Source: Sphingobacterium sp.
Lineage (GTDB): Bacteria; Bacteroidota; Bacteroidia; Sphingobacteriales; Sphingobacteriaceae
Direction: 5' to 3'
DNA: 64,000 nucleotides
Assembly: GCA_031286695.1 (NCBI GenBank)
Contig: JAITTY010000006.1
Location: 992,001 to 1,056,000 of the forward strand
The translations under genes and the position numbers were made by a program. The notes beneath the pieces are model-generated. The model was not told the DNA's origin. It was given only the letters and a program-made list of their open reading frames with translations, and ran no database searches. The stretch's first letter is position 1, and each line of letters opens with the position of its first letter. Below, one piece after another: positions 43,468 to 53,204 of this stretch.

Positions 43468-44142
43468 ATGGAAGCAAATATTAAAGCAGCCGTTGAGGCA
43501 GGTATATTAAATTATGGCAAGGTTGATGGAATCTCGACAGCCCCGGAGTTTCTTGAAAAGATTATTGGCGTATTCAATACGGAAGCAAGTTATTTAGAGA
43601 AATTAGAACTGTTGGATCAATCTTTTGATGATTATCCACTTTTTGATGAGTTACGTGAGATTTATGTAGATCTTTTACTAATGAACTTTTTCTCCAATGA
43701 TGTTTTAAAGCTTGAAGATGACTATTTGGATTCCGAGGAATGGGAAGCTATAGAAGATGAGACCATTGATAGAGGAACCGAATTGTTGAATATTTTTCTT
43801 TATTTAGGAGAGTGCAAGGATGATGAGATTGAACCTGAATTGGATGATTTCTTAAAAGAATTTTTGCTGGTTGATGAAGATGAATTTCAAGATGAGCATG
43901 AGATTTATGAAGATATCATTGCCAATCAAATTGTCGTAGATAGCCCATATGCTGAAATTGCAAAAGTAGGTAAAGGACTCAATCCAAGAAGTGAAGTTTA
44001 TGAACTTTTCTATCCGATGATGAGTTTCTTTAGTGAGTTGAAACCTACTGAAAAACAGTTTGAAGAATATGCGGAAGCGTCGAACAATAAAGCCTTTGAC
44101 ATCGCCCTTTATCAAATAATTAGTACCTACTATAACAAATAA
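43468..44142 (+). CDS. acidic conserved hypothetical protein, 224 aa
   Basis: A very acidic cytoplasmic protein (runs such as EPELDDFLKEFLLVDEDEF), predicted mostly helical, with no motif that I recognise. It lies 4 bp after the dihydroorotase-like gene and 4 bp before the DUF4199 gene, so these three genes are one operon. Gene sets of this kind are common in the order Sphingobacteriales. Function unknown. Confidence 0.75.
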   Translation: MEANIKAAVEAGILNYGKVDGISTAPEFLEKIIGVFNTEASYLEKLELLDQSFDDYPLFDELREIYVDLLLMNFFSNDVLKLEDDYLDSEEWEAIEDETIDRGTELLNIFLYLGECKDDEIEPELDDFLKEFLLVDEDEFQDEHEIYEDIIANQIVVDSPYAEIAKVGKGLNPRSEVYELFYPMMSFFSELKPTEKQFEEYAEASNNKAFDIALYQIISTYYNK

Positions 44143-44146
44143 CTTT

Positions 44147-44749
44147 ATGGCAGATTCAATCAATCAAAGTAACATAGGATTTGATGCGGTAATTGATAAG
44201 AAGAAAAGTATTATCTATGGTGTCATCTTAGGAATAATTTCTTTTGTTCTCGGATTAGTTGTCTTGTTTGTTGTCAAAGACTTGAATTCTTTCTGGGGAG
44301 TAATGTCGATGTCATTTGTTGTTAACACTGGTCTTTTCGTTGTTATTTCAGCGTTGTTTGCTTTCTCTCTTAGGAAAGCAAATGGTGGATATTGGAATTT
44401 TTCCATCGCATTGAAATCGATATTTATGATGCTTGCTATTTCCACCATTATTTCCACCATTGGAACACAACTATATGTCAATTTCATTAATCCAACCTTG
44501 CAAGAAAAGGTAGTGACACATACGATTAATGTTACCATTGAGTATATGGAAAAAAACAACGTGCCAGATGAAGTGATTGATTCAAAAATTGCAGAACTTG
44601 AAAAACAAGTTGATTCTATCGGAAAGATAACCTTAGGACAGGTGTTCAAAGGATTGGCCATCACATTGATGTTTCAATTTGTTTTTGCATTGTTATTATC
44701 CGCCTTGACAAAACGGGAAAAATTGGCGATTAGACAAGATGCCAATTAG
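44147..44749 (+). CDS. DUF4199 membrane protein
   Basis: A 200-residue protein with four hydrophobic segments (IIYGVILGIISFVLGLVVLFV, FVVNTGLFVVISALFAF, SIFMMLAISTIISTIG and LAITLMFQFVFALLLSALT). This is the typical layout of DUF4199. A charged periplasmic or cytoplasmic loop lies between segments three and four. It follows the acidic protein by 4 bp. Function unknown; the topology argues for an inner-membrane protein. Confidence 0.85.
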   Translation: MADSINQSNIGFDAVIDKKKSIIYGVILGIISFVLGLVVLFVVKDLNSFWGVMSMSFVVNTGLFVVISALFAFSLRKANGGYWNFSIALKSIFMMLAISTIISTIGTQLYVNFINPTLQEKVVTHTINVTIEYMEKNNVPDEVIDSKIAELEKQVDSIGKITLGQVFKGLAITLMFQFVFALLLSALTKREKLAIRQDAN

Positions 44750-44847
44750 TGGTTAACAAAATAAAATTGTTCCTACAAGGTATTACTGAAAAAGTAATAC
44801 CTTTGTTGGTATTATAATACTATACTTTTAGCATGATTAACATTCAC

Positions 44848-45798
44848 ATGGATATTTCTGTTGTTGTTCCTTTATTTAATGAAGAAGAATCCTTACCCGA
44901 ATTGACAGCTTGGATCGACCGTGTTATGGCGGCCAATCATTTTTCCTACGAAATTATTTTAGTTGATGATGGAAGTAGAGATAATTCCTGGAAGGTTATT
45001 GAAGAGTTGAAGTTAAAAAATAGTAATATCTCTGCGATTAAATTCCGACGTAATTATGGGAAATCTGCTGCTTTGAATGTAGGTTTTGCTGCTGCACAGG
45101 GCGATGTGGTTATTACAATGGATGCGGATCTACAGGATAGTCCTGATGAGATTCCTGAATTGTATGACCGAATCATAAATAAAGGGGCTGACTTGGTATC
45201 CGGTTGGAAGCAAAAACGTTATGATCCCTTGACCAAAACAATCCCAACCAAATTATTCAATGGAGTGACCAGGTCGATGTCTGGAATTCATAATCTGCAT
45301 GATTTTAATTGTGGTCTTAAAGCCTATAAAAAGGATGTTGTTAAGAACATTGAGGTTTATGGTGAGATGCATCGTTATATACCCGTTATCGCAAAATGGG
45401 CTGGATTTACAAATATACAGGAGCAGATTGTACAGCATTACCCACGTAAATACGGTACAACCAAATTTGGTCCCGGTCGCTTTGTAAAAGGCTTCTTGGA
45501 TTTATTGTCCATATTTTTTGTTGGTAAGTTCTCGAAAAGACCGATGCACTTTTTTGGTGTTATGGGCGTGATTAGTTTTCTTGCGGGTTTATTTATCTCC
45601 ATTTATCTGATTTGCCACAAGCTTATGAGTATAGCCAGCGGTACTCCCTTCAGAGATATAACAGATCAGCCTTTATTTTTCTTTGCGCTGACAGCGATTA
45701 TTTTGGGAACACAATTATTTCTGACAGGTTTCTTGGCAGAATTAGTCTCTAGAAGCAGCTCCGATCGGAATGATTATCAAATTGAGAAAGTCATCTAA
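44848..45798 (+). CDS. glycosyltransferase family 2 with C-terminal membrane anchor
   Basis: A GT2 enzyme with the opening ISVVVPLFNEEESLPEL, the acid motif DADLQDSPDEIPELY (DxD-type) and NCGLKAYKKDVV. Two transmembrane helices follow near the end. This is the layout of DPM1/GtrB-like enzymes that transfer a sugar to a polyprenyl phosphate. I chose ATG 44848 (MDISVVVP), the usual start in the group; ATG 44833 adds five residues. It lies 6 bp before a GT4 gene and likely works in the same glycan pathway. Confidence 0.88.
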   Translation: MDISVVVPLFNEEESLPELTAWIDRVMAANHFSYEIILVDDGSRDNSWKVIEELKLKNSNISAIKFRRNYGKSAALNVGFAAAQGDVVITMDADLQDSPDEIPELYDRIINKGADLVSGWKQKRYDPLTKTIPTKLFNGVTRSMSGIHNLHDFNCGLKAYKKDVVKNIEVYGEMHRYIPVIAKWAGFTNIQEQIVQHYPRKYGTTKFGPGRFVKGFLDLLSIFFVGKFSKRPMHFFGVMGVISFLAGLFISIYLICHKLMSIASGTPFRDITDQPLFFFALTAIILGTQLFLTGFLAELVSRSSSDRNDYQIEKVI

Positions 45799-45804
45799 CT
45801 AATT

Positions 45805-46932
45805 ATGCGAATTGTGATTTTAGGATCCGCCTATCCATTGAGGGGAGGGGGGATAGCGTCTTTTAATGAACGATTGGCATCCCATTTTCAGGAGTTGGGC
45901 CATGAAGTGGACATCTATTCCTTTAGTCTACAGTATCCCAATTTCCTTTTTCCCGGAAAGTCACAGTATTCCGATGAACCAGCACCAGTGGGTCTTCGTA
46001 TCAAGACAAAGGTCAATTCGATTAATCCATTTAATTGGTTAAGTGTTGGCAGGGAGCTAAAAAGGGCAAATTACGATTTGCTTATTGTGAGATTTTGGAT
46101 GCCATTTTTTGGACCTTGTCTGGGGACAATCCAACGACAAGTCCGAAAAAATAAGCATACTAAAATCGTCTGCATTGCTGATAATATAATTCCACATGAA
46201 CAGCGCATAGGGGATAAGGAGTTGATTCGTTATTTTTTGAAATCCGTTGATGCTTGCCTCACAATGAGTAAAAGTGTACTAAAGGACTTGAAGACCTTAA
46301 GTCCTAAAATGCCGGCAGTGTATACGCCCCATCCCCTGTATGATAACTACGGTACGCATCAGAGTAAAAAGGAAGCACGTCGATTACTTAAGATTGCCGA
46401 AGAGGATAAAGTGGTATTGTTTTTTGGTTTTATTCGTCCGTATAAAGGTTTGGATATTCTGCTGGAAGCATTGGCTGATTTCAGAATTCGTAACCTTGGT
46501 GTGAAATTGTTGCTCGCAGGTGAATTTTATGGTGACCCAGCGCCATATTTAGATCTTATAAAAAAGTATAAACTAGAGGAATTTATTTTTATGCATACTG
46601 ATTTTATTCCAAATCAGGAGGTGGGACGTTATTTTTCAGCCGCAGATTGTGTTGTCCTTCCCTATCGCAGTGCTACTCAGAGTGGAATTACTCAGGTTGC
46701 CTATCATTTTGATCTTCCAATGATCGTTAGCAATGTCGGTGGATTGCCTGAATTGGTTCACAATGAGTATGTTGGTTATGTAGTAGAACCAAATGCTCAT
46801 CAAATTGCTGATGGAATTTTCTCATTTTATCATTATGATAAAGAGGAACAGTTTAGAACAAATATTATTGACGAAAAAAAGAAATATAGCTGGGATACTT
46901 TTGGTAGTGAAATTCTTAAACTGGCCCATTAA
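45805..46932 (+). CDS. glycosyltransferase family 4 (GT-B fold)
   Basis: A 375-residue GT-B enzyme. The N-terminal domain opens MRIVILGSAYPLRGGGIASFNERLASHF. The C-terminal domain holds FFGFIRPYKGLDILLEAL and the donor-binding SATQSGITQVAYHF, followed by SNVGGLPELV. The likely donor is a nucleotide sugar. It is co-transcribed with the GT2 gene and probably builds a surface or lipid-linked glycan. The acceptor is unknown. Confidence 0.88.
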   Translation: MRIVILGSAYPLRGGGIASFNERLASHFQELGHEVDIYSFSLQYPNFLFPGKSQYSDEPAPVGLRIKTKVNSINPFNWLSVGRELKRANYDLLIVRFWMPFFGPCLGTIQRQVRKNKHTKIVCIADNIIPHEQRIGDKELIRYFLKSVDACLTMSKSVLKDLKTLSPKMPAVYTPHPLYDNYGTHQSKKEARRLLKIAEEDKVVLFFGFIRPYKGLDILLEALADFRIRNLGVKLLLAGEFYGDPAPYLDLIKKYKLEEFIFMHTDFIPNQEVGRYFSAADCVVLPYRSATQSGITQVAYHFDLPMIVSNVGGLPELVHNEYVGYVVEPNAHQIADGIFSFYHYDKEEQFRTNIIDEKKKYSWDTFGSEILKLAH

Positions 46933-47018
46933 CTGACAGCGTTGATTTTATTTGTATTTAAAATCAAATTTATCTAAGTTTGGGATACTGAGGTAGAAAT
47001 TTAAAAGAAGGAGAGATT

Positions 47019-47291
47019 TTGTTGCCGTTTACACAAAGCAGTTTAACGAAGATAGAAGAGTTTTTTAAGGAGCAAGGTTATAAGGTGAGGTACGAGAAGG
47101 GTTCGTTTCGTACAGGTGCTTGTATGTTACAGACGACAAAAGTTGTAGTGGTCAATAAGTTTTCGAATCTTGAAATAAAAATCCAATCATTGTGGAATAT
47201 ATTACTGGATATTGAAATTGACTCGGAGGCTATTTCTGAAAAACTTCTCCCATTATATGAAGAGGTATTGAAATCAAAAATTGTAGCTTGA
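47019..47291 (+). CDS. conserved hypothetical protein, 90 aa, TTG start
   Basis: A small protein with a helix-strand pattern (LTKIEEFFKEQGYKVRYEKG, then VVVVNKFSNLEIKIQSLW). It has a strong Shine-Dalgarno AAGGAG at 47008-47013 and starts at TTG 47019, with a second TTG at 47022. Its TGA stop overlaps the TTG start of the MBL-fold hydrolase (TTGA), so translation is coupled. Similar small proteins accompany this hydrolase in Bacteroidota, as far as I recall. Function unknown. Confidence 0.75.
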   Translation: MLPFTQSSLTKIEEFFKEQGYKVRYEKGSFRTGACMLQTTKVVVVNKFSNLEIKIQSLWNILLDIEIDSEAISEKLLPLYEEVLKSKIVA

Positions 47292-48055
47292 GAATTACAT
47301 TTTTAGGAACGGGAACATCACAAGGGGTACCTGTAATAGCGTGCCAATGTCAGGTCTGTCAATCTAATGATGAACGCGATAAGAGGTTGCGTTCTTCTAT
47401 TCTTATTGAATACAATCAACATACATTGGTTGTGGATACCGGTCCTGATTTTCGGTATCAGATGCTGCGTGAGAAAGTTATGCATTTGGATGCTGTCTTA
47501 ATGACGCACTCACACAAAGATCATATTGCTGGTTTAGACGATGTAAGAGCATTTAATTATCAGCAGCACAGTTCAATTTCTATTTATGGTACTGAGGCAC
47601 TTCATGAAGCGCTAAGACGTGAATTTTATTATGCCTTTACAGAAGTTAAATACCCTGGAGCTCCGAGATTGGATTTGGAGGTGATTAAGCCTGGGGTGCC
47701 ATTGCCTTTATTTGGAAAGGAAATCATGCCTATTGAGGTTTTACATTATAAGATGCCTGTATTGGGCTTTCGAGTAGGAGATTTTGCCTATATTACTGAT
47801 GCGAAATTTATCAGCGCAGAATCACGGAAATTATTGGAAGGAGTAAAGGTTCTTGTGGTAAATGCTTTACAAAAGGAATCCCATATTTCACATTTAACTT
47901 TGGAAGAGGCCATTGAATTTGCCTATGATATTCAAGCCGATAAAACCTATTTTACACATATAGGGCATCGAATGGGACTGCATGAAGCTGTTTCCAGAGA
48001 ATTGCCCGAAAACATGTTTCTAGCTTACGATAGATTACAGCTTGAAATTAGCTAA
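47288..48055 (+). CDS. MBL-fold metallo-hydrolase (PhnP/lipoyltransferase-like)
   Basis: A 255-residue hydrolase. It opens with ITFLGTGTSQGVPVIACQCQVC, with a cysteine pair. The metal motif is THSHKDHIAGLDD (HxHxDH). Later ligands are in YITDAKFIS and FTHIGHRM. This matches the PhnP-like subfamily of phosphodiesterases. The TTG start at 47288 overlaps the upstream stop. It probably cuts a cyclic or linear phosphodiester; the substrate is unknown. Confidence 0.88.
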   Translation: MRITFLGTGTSQGVPVIACQCQVCQSNDERDKRLRSSILIEYNQHTLVVDTGPDFRYQMLREKVMHLDAVLMTHSHKDHIAGLDDVRAFNYQQHSSISIYGTEALHEALRREFYYAFTEVKYPGAPRLDLEVIKPGVPLPLFGKEIMPIEVLHYKMPVLGFRVGDFAYITDAKFISAESRKLLEGVKVLVVNALQKESHISHLTLEEAIEFAYDIQADKTYFTHIGHRMGLHEAVSRELPENMFLAYDRLQLEIS

Positions 48056-48134
48056 TCCATTTAAAATAAAACTATAGTTCTTTTTTCGTTGTTATACCTA
48101 TAAAAAATAGATTTAGGTATTAAATTATAAAGAA

Positions 48135-48290
48135 ATGGGAAATTTACTGTATATCATCGCCGTTATTTTAGTTATCATTTGGGCGATAAGTTTTTTTGGA
48201 GGTTATGCGGCTGGCAATAATATCATCCACATTCTTTTGGTGATTGCAATTATCGTAGTATTACTACGTGTTATTCGTGGCAATGCTTAA
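48135..48290 (+). CDS. lmo0937-family small membrane protein, 51 aa
   Basis: A 51-residue protein (MGNLLYIIAVILVIIWAISF...) with two hydrophobic helices around a glycine-rich turn (FFGGYAAGN) and a short basic tail (RVIRGNA). The family is widespread and small. It is too short for a usual ORF list, but has a clear ATG with AAAGAA upstream and normal codon use. It converges with ispD, and the stops are 6 bp apart. Function unknown, possibly a stress-linked membrane protein. Confidence 0.85.
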   Translation: MGNLLYIIAVILVIIWAISFFGGYAAGNNIIHILLVIAIIVVLLRVIRGNA

Positions 48291-48296
48291 ATTCAA

Positions 48297-48980
48297 TTAA
48301 AGTAGTTTTAAATAAAATTGGGCAATTTGTAAGTCTTGTGGATAGGTGATTTTTATATTCTTGGAATCACCTTCAACAATATAGATACGTTTGCCCATTT
48401 TTTCTACGACTGAAGCATCATCTGTAAAAAGTGGATCCTCATCTTGTTGATAGGACTTTAGCAACAATTCCCCATGAAAGACTTGTGGCGTTTGTATCAT
48501 CCAGGTCTGGTTTCTATCTACGGCTTTATTTGTTAACATGTCACCCATGCGAATAGATTCTATACTTTTTTGTGCCAGCACTATCGCTTGATGCTCGTAA
48601 GCTCCTTGAAAAGCTTTTCTAATTAAATCGTCTGAGACAATCGGACGAGCCCCGTCGTGTACCGCAATATAATCTTTAGGACCAATATCAAAATTTTGCT
48701 GAATGTAATCTATTCCGTTCCTTACACTTTCGAAGCGGGTTTGTCCGCCAAAAGCGATATGTATAGGGCGATCAAACTGATACTTCAAACACAGTTCGGT
48801 CCAAAAACTTTCCATTGGCTCGCTGATGACCAAAATAACTTCCGAAATAGTTTCTGATTGGCAAAAGCGATTAATTGTATGCATAACGATCGGCAGCCCA
48901 TTCAAATTAAGGAACTGCTTTGGAAGGTCGCTCTTCATTCTGTTTCCGGTTCCTGCAGCAACGATTATGACAAAGTTCAT
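48297..48980 (-). CDS. ispD: 2-C-methyl-D-erythritol 4-phosphate cytidylyltransferase
   Basis: A 227-residue IspD. The nucleotide-binding opening is IIVAAGTGNRMKSDLPKQFLNL, and the mid motif VHDGARPIVSDDLI and the C-terminal EGDSKNIKITYPQDL are all present. It joins CTP and MEP in the non-mevalonate isoprenoid pathway. It follows queA on the same strand but behind queA's terminator, so it likely has its own promoter. Confidence 0.95.
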   Translation of the reverse strand: MNFVIIVAAGTGNRMKSDLPKQFLNLNGLPIVMHTINRFCQSETISEVILVISEPMESFWTELCLKYQFDRPIHIAFGGQTRFESVRNGIDYIQQNFDIGPKDYIAVHDGARPIVSDDLIRKAFQGAYEHQAIVLAQKSIESIRMGDMLTNKAVDRNQTWMIQTPQVFHGELLLKSYQQDEDPLFTDDASVVEKMGKRIYIVEGDSKNIKITYPQDLQIAQFYLKLL

Positions 48981-49004
48981 GGTTTTATTGAAAGGTTTTT
49001 ATTT

Positions 49005-49043
49005 AAAAAAAACGTGGATAGTTTATGAGGCCATCCACGTTTT
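49005..49043 (-). terminator. terminator of queA
   Basis: AAAACGTGGAT (49009-49019) pairs with ATCCACGTTTT (49033-49043), an 11-bp stem. On the reverse strand eight T follow. It lies 22 bp after the queA stop. Confidence 0.85.
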
Positions 49044-49065
49044 CTGCTTTTGTTATATCAGATAA

Positions 49066-50115
49066 CTAGATAATTAACATGGCATCGCCATAGCTATAGA
49101 ATCTGTATTTTTCTTTAACAGCCACTTCGTATGCATTCATGACATTTTCGTATCCAGCGAAAGCAGCAATCATCACCAACAGCGTAGATTCCGGCGTATG
49201 GAAATTTGTAATCATGGAGTTTGCAATACTGAAATCGTAAGGAGGATAAATGAACTTACTGGTCCAGTCAGATGCCGCTTTTAAGTGATGATCTGCAGAA
49301 ACAGAAGATTCTATTGCACGCATAGAAGTCGTTCCTACAGCACACACACGACGTTTATTGTCGATTGCTCTATTAACAACACGCGCAGCTTCATCCGTGA
49401 TAATAAATTGCTCGGAATCCATTTTATGTTTGGTCAAATCTTCGACTTCAACGGTACGGAAAGTTCCAAGACCAACGTGAAGAGTAACCTCTGCAAAATC
49501 AACCCCTTTTAGTTCCAGACGTTTCATTAACTCTCTTGAGAAGTGAAGTCCAGCAGTAGGAGCGGCAACAGCACCTTCATTTTTTGCGTAGATCGTTTGG
49601 TAACGGAATTTATCTTCCGGTGTAGCTTTACGTTTGATGTATTTAGGAAGCGGAGTTTCACCTAAGATTTCAATATTACGGCGGAACTCTTCATCGGTAC
49701 CATCAAATAAAAATCTAATTGTACGGCCACGGGAAGTCGTATTGTCAACTACTTCGGCAACCAATAAGTCATCATCGCCGAAATATAATTTGTTGCCTAC
49801 ACGGATTTTACGCGCAGGGTCTACCAACACATCCCAAAGACGAAGTTCATTGTTTAATTCACGCAACAAGAAAACTTCAATCGTAGCTCCAGTTTTTTCT
49901 TTATTACCGTAAAGGCGGGCTGGAAAAACTTTAGTATTGTTTAAGATCATGACATCTTTGTCATCGAAATAATCCAATACATCTTTGAAAATTTTGTGTT
50001 CAATTTTACCAGTATCTCTATGTAGGACCATCAAGCGCGATTCGTCACGATTTTCAGAAGGTTCAGAAGCGAGTAATGATTCTGGTAAGTTGAATTTAAA
50101 CTGAGATAACTTCAT
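49066..50115 (-). CDS. queA: S-adenosylmethionine:tRNA ribosyltransferase-isomerase
   Basis: A 349-residue QueA. Typical parts are [51 protein letters not shown] and [15 protein letters not shown]. It moves the ribosyl part of SAM onto preQ1 in tRNA, giving epoxyqueuosine. queE in the same window serves the upstream part of the pathway. A TAACTTTG box (50191-50198, reverse strand) is a possible promoter. Full length and motifs give a firm call. Confidence 0.96.
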   Translation of the reverse strand: MKLSQFKFNLPESLLASEPSENRDESRLMVLHRDTGKIEHKIFKDVLDYFDDKDVMILNNTKVFPARLYGNKEKTGATIEVFLLRELNNELRLWDVLVDPARKIRVGNKLYFGDDDLLVAEVVDNTTSRGRTIRFLFDGTDEEFRRNIEILGETPLPKYIKRKATPEDKFRYQTIYAKNEGAVAAPTAGLHFSRELMKRLELKGVDFAEVTLHVGLGTFRTVEVEDLTKHKMDSEQFIITDEAARVVNRAIDNKRRVCAVGTTSMRAIESSVSADHHLKAASDWTSKFIYPPYDFSIANSMITNFHTPESTLLVMIAAFAGYENVMNAYEVAVKEKYRFYSYGDAMLII

Positions 50116-50299
50116 CTTTAATAATATATATATTAATATCTGCCTTTCAGCGCATTACAGTGCGCCAAATACCAGGCTGCAAAAAGCATACAAAGTTATA
50201 ATTTTTTCGGGTATAGAAAGGGCATATTTCTAATTTATACATATATTTTTGTTGATTTTGACATTAAATCAAAACTATATCGTATTTTAGAATACAATT

Positions 50300-51544
50300 A
50301 TGCTATTTTTTAGATTAATACTGGAGAGTTGTCAATTTGCTTTTTCGGCATTAAAGGACAATCGTACACGGACTTTGCTTTCATTGCTGGGTGTAACCAT
50401 CGGTATTTTTACGATCATTGGTGTATTTTCAGCCGTAGATACGTTACGGAATAATATCGAAGAATCTGTTAAAAAGATTGGTAGTAAAACGCTCTACATA
50501 GAAAAATGGCCATGGGATGGAGGTCCCAATTTTCCTTGGTGGAAATACTTGAATAGACCTGAACCTACGTATAACAATTATTTGGACTTAAAAAGCCGGA
50601 TGACGACTGCAGAGTATATGGCCTATATGATCAATATTGGCAATACGACGATAAAATATAAAAATAATTCGGCCCAAGGTTCGTCGGTCAATGCGGCGAC
50701 CTATGAAAATCTTTACATTCAAAATTTGAATATTGTCGATGGTCGTTACTTTGCTGAAAGCGAGTCTAGGGGTGGAGCTCTTGTGACTGTATTAGGAGCG
50801 AATATTGCAGAAGGGCTTTTTCCTAATGAGGAGCCAGTTGGCAAATATATTAATATGTTAGGACGAAAAATCCAGGTCATTGGTGTATTAAAGAAAGAAG
50901 GAAATGGTGTATTGATCAATACTTCTCCTGATGATACGGCCTTTATTCCGTTTGAACTGGCTCGGAATTTGGTCAACTATGATAATTTCTCACCGAGTAT
51001 AGCGATGGTTATTAAATCGAACTACACGCTTGGCGAGGCTGAGAGCGAAGCGAAGACACTCATGCGTTCCATCCGTCGGATATCCCCGCAACGGGAAGAG
51101 AATTTTTCCATCAATCAGACAACTATGATTACGGGTGCTTTGGATCAGCTTTTTGGCATTATTAATCTTGCAGGTTTTTCAATTGGTATTTTTTCGATTT
51201 TAGTTGGTGGCTTCGGTATTGCGAATATCATGTTTGTAAGTGTCAAAGAGCGTACGCATATCATCGGAATTCAAAAAGCATTAGGCGCTAAAAATTTCTT
51301 TATTCTTTCACAGTTCTTAGTGGAGTCTATCGTACTTTGTTTGTTGGGTGGGGGGATAGGTCTCATCGTCGTCTATTTTTTGGCATTTCTAGTGCAAGCT
51401 GCTACCGGTGTGGCGATTGTTGTTAGTTTAAAAATGGTGATACTTACCGTTTCGCTTTCTACATTTATTGGCCTGATCTCAGGAATTGTCCCTGCTTTAA
51501 TGGCTTCTCGGTTGGATCCCGTAGAAGCTATCCGGAGTAAATAA
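50300..51544 (+). CDS. MacB/FtsX-type ABC transporter permease
   Basis: A 414-residue permease. An N-terminal helix (LSLLGVTIGIFTIIGVFSAV) is followed by a periplasmic MacB_PCD domain (about 50-260). Three C-terminal helices of the FtsX type begin near SIGIFSILVGGFGIANIMFVSVKERTHIIGIQKALGAK. It lacks its own ATPase domain and no ATPase gene is adjacent. It may act in lipoprotein, antibiotic or peptide export. It is followed 9 bp later by the DUF2306 gene. Confidence 0.9.
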   Translation: MLFFRLILESCQFAFSALKDNRTRTLLSLLGVTIGIFTIIGVFSAVDTLRNNIEESVKKIGSKTLYIEKWPWDGGPNFPWWKYLNRPEPTYNNYLDLKSRMTTAEYMAYMINIGNTTIKYKNNSAQGSSVNAATYENLYIQNLNIVDGRYFAESESRGGALVTVLGANIAEGLFPNEEPVGKYINMLGRKIQVIGVLKKEGNGVLINTSPDDTAFIPFELARNLVNYDNFSPSIAMVIKSNYTLGEAESEAKTLMRSIRRISPQREENFSINQTTMITGALDQLFGIINLAGFSIGIFSILVGGFGIANIMFVSVKERTHIIGIQKALGAKNFFILSQFLVESIVLCLLGGGIGLIVVYFLAFLVQAATGVAIVVSLKMVILTVSLSTFIGLISGIVPALMASRLDPVEAIRSK

Positions 51545-51553
51545 AAAGGAGAT

Positions 51554-52195
51554 ATGTTTAAAAAAGCTCAATTTTCGATATTACATGGATTTTGGCTTTT
51601 AATTTTTGCCTATAGCTGTTTGCTTATGGTGGAAATTACACTTCGTTACCGTGGCTTCGATCTCGATGCCAATTTTTTGATGATCAAGCAAACTGAAATT
51701 GAAGAGCTCTGGTGGTATCGTTACGTTTTTTATATTCATGTCTGCACAGCTATCTTTGCTTTGCCTGCCGGCTTTACCCAGTTTAGTACCTATCTATTGA
51801 ATACATATCCACGTGTTCATCGAGCTATCGGCTATTTGTATGTATTGATAGTTTTAATTTTTGCTGCGCCTTCGGGCTTATTTATTGGCTCTGTTGCAAA
51901 TGGTGGTTTAACATCCATTATTGCATTTGAATTATTGGGGCTCGGATGGTTCTATTTTACATGGCGAGCAGTTCGTTTGGCAGGTCAGCGAAAATTTAAT
52001 AAACACCGTGATTTTATGATCCGCAGTTTTGCATTAACCTGTTCGGCATTGACTCTGCGATTTTGGAAGGTCGCTTTGGTATACTTGTTTCAGCCCAATC
52101 CAATGGATGTCTATCAAATTATTGCCTGGTTGGGATGGATCCCTAATTTGTTGCTGGCAGAATTTATTATTTATCAAAAAAATCATAAATTATGA
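51554..52195 (+). CDS. DUF2306 membrane protein
   Basis: A 213-residue protein with several transmembrane segments (LHGFWLLIFAYSCLLMVEI, YVFYIHVCTAIFALPAGF, AIGYLYVLIVLIFAAPSG, IIAFELLGLGWFYFTW). The segment FNKHRDFMIRSFALTCSALTLRFW matches DUF2306. Histidines in the helices suggest haem or electron transfer, as suggested for the family. It overlaps the lipoprotein gene by 4 bp and follows the permease by 9 bp, so the three are one operon. Confidence 0.82.
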   Translation: MFKKAQFSILHGFWLLIFAYSCLLMVEITLRYRGFDLDANFLMIKQTEIEELWWYRYVFYIHVCTAIFALPAGFTQFSTYLLNTYPRVHRAIGYLYVLIVLIFAAPSGLFIGSVANGGLTSIIAFELLGLGWFYFTWRAVRLAGQRKFNKHRDFMIRSFALTCSALTLRFWKVALVYLFQPNPMDVYQIIAWLGWIPNLLLAEFIIYQKNHKL

Positions 52196-53106
52196 AGAAA
52201 AACCTTTGTTTAATGTTATTGCTTGGAGCAGTCCTAGGTTGTAAGGATGGGAAAAGCAAAAAAAATGAAGTCGCCGAAGCGAAAGATAGTACTGTTGTCG
52301 AACGTGAGGCACATCAGGAACTTTACGGCAATTGGGTCGGCGAATTTGTTGTGGATGAAAGTACCCTTGAAGAAGGAGAGGAGTTACCCACAACAGATTA
52401 TTCTCCGAAGATAAATTTGACCATAAAAAAAATTACCGATAAGGGCAATATATTTGGACAGAATGTTGTCAAGGGAAATCTGCGTTCCTTTGTGGGAAAG
52501 CTGGAGGAAAACGGTGCTGATGTACGGCTATTATTGGATGAACCTGGAGATAAAAAGTCCGATGGACGTTTTGAAATTAAACTTAATCACGATACCTTAA
52601 TCGGCAATTGGACCGCATACGACCAGGGAGTAAAAATCAAAAAGCGCAGCTTTAAATTGTTAAAAAAACAGTTCGCCTATAATCCAAATCTGATGCTAAA
52701 AAATCAGGATGGAGAAGACGGAACTTTGGTCGACTGGATTAATGAAAAAAGAAAGGAGGAGACCGACGTTGACGGGGATTCAACTTATACATACATTATA
52801 CAGTACTATAGATCTGCGTCTCCCGCAGTCTTTACGGTAAATGCATCTAAGCAAAAGTTGACGGAGAAAGATCTGAAAAACCTCAAGAAATTAGATTTGG
52901 AGATTATTCGGAATACTATTTTTGCCCGACATGGCTATGCATTTACTAAACCCAGCATTCGTCAGTTTTTTGAGCCTGTAGATTGGTATGTACCTATTTC
53001 CAAAGATGTCAATGCGGACTTAAGTCAATTGGAAAAAGATAATATAGCTTTGCTTACGCGATTTGAAAAATATGCAACGGATAATTATGATACCTTCGGG
53101 AGATAA
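52192..53106 (+). CDS. YARHG-domain lipoprotein
   Basis: A 304-residue lipoprotein. The signal MKKNLCLMLLLGAVLGC ends with a lipobox (C17). The C-terminal YARHG domain is seen in NTIFARHGYAFTKPSIRQFF, then WYVPISKDVNADLSQLEKDNI. YARHG domains occur in extracellular proteins, sometimes beside peptidase domains. The middle is beta-rich. The start overlaps the DUF2306 stop by 4 bp. It probably sits in the outer membrane; its task is unknown. Confidence 0.88.
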   Translation: MKKNLCLMLLLGAVLGCKDGKSKKNEVAEAKDSTVVEREAHQELYGNWVGEFVVDESTLEEGEELPTTDYSPKINLTIKKITDKGNIFGQNVVKGNLRSFVGKLEENGADVRLLLDEPGDKKSDGRFEIKLNHDTLIGNWTAYDQGVKIKKRSFKLLKKQFAYNPNLMLKNQDGEDGTLVDWINEKRKEETDVDGDSTYTYIIQYYRSASPAVFTVNASKQKLTEKDLKNLKKLDLEIIRNTIFARHGYAFTKPSIRQFFEPVDWYVPISKDVNADLSQLEKDNIALLTRFEKYATDNYDTFGR

Positions 53107-53146
53107 TGTAGTCAATATTAGTAATGAATATTCGAAAGATCAATTT

Positions 53147-53183
53147 CACAAAAAAAGCTTTACATCGTAAAGCTTTTTTTGTG
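53147..53183. terminator. bidirectional terminator between the lipoprotein and hisD
   Basis: A perfect 17-bp inverted repeat with a 3-nt loop; the arms run from CACAAAA to CTTTAC and back. A and T runs on both sides make it work in both directions. Confidence 0.93.
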
Positions 53184-53204
53184 ATTTCAAGAGTTTATCC
53201 TATA

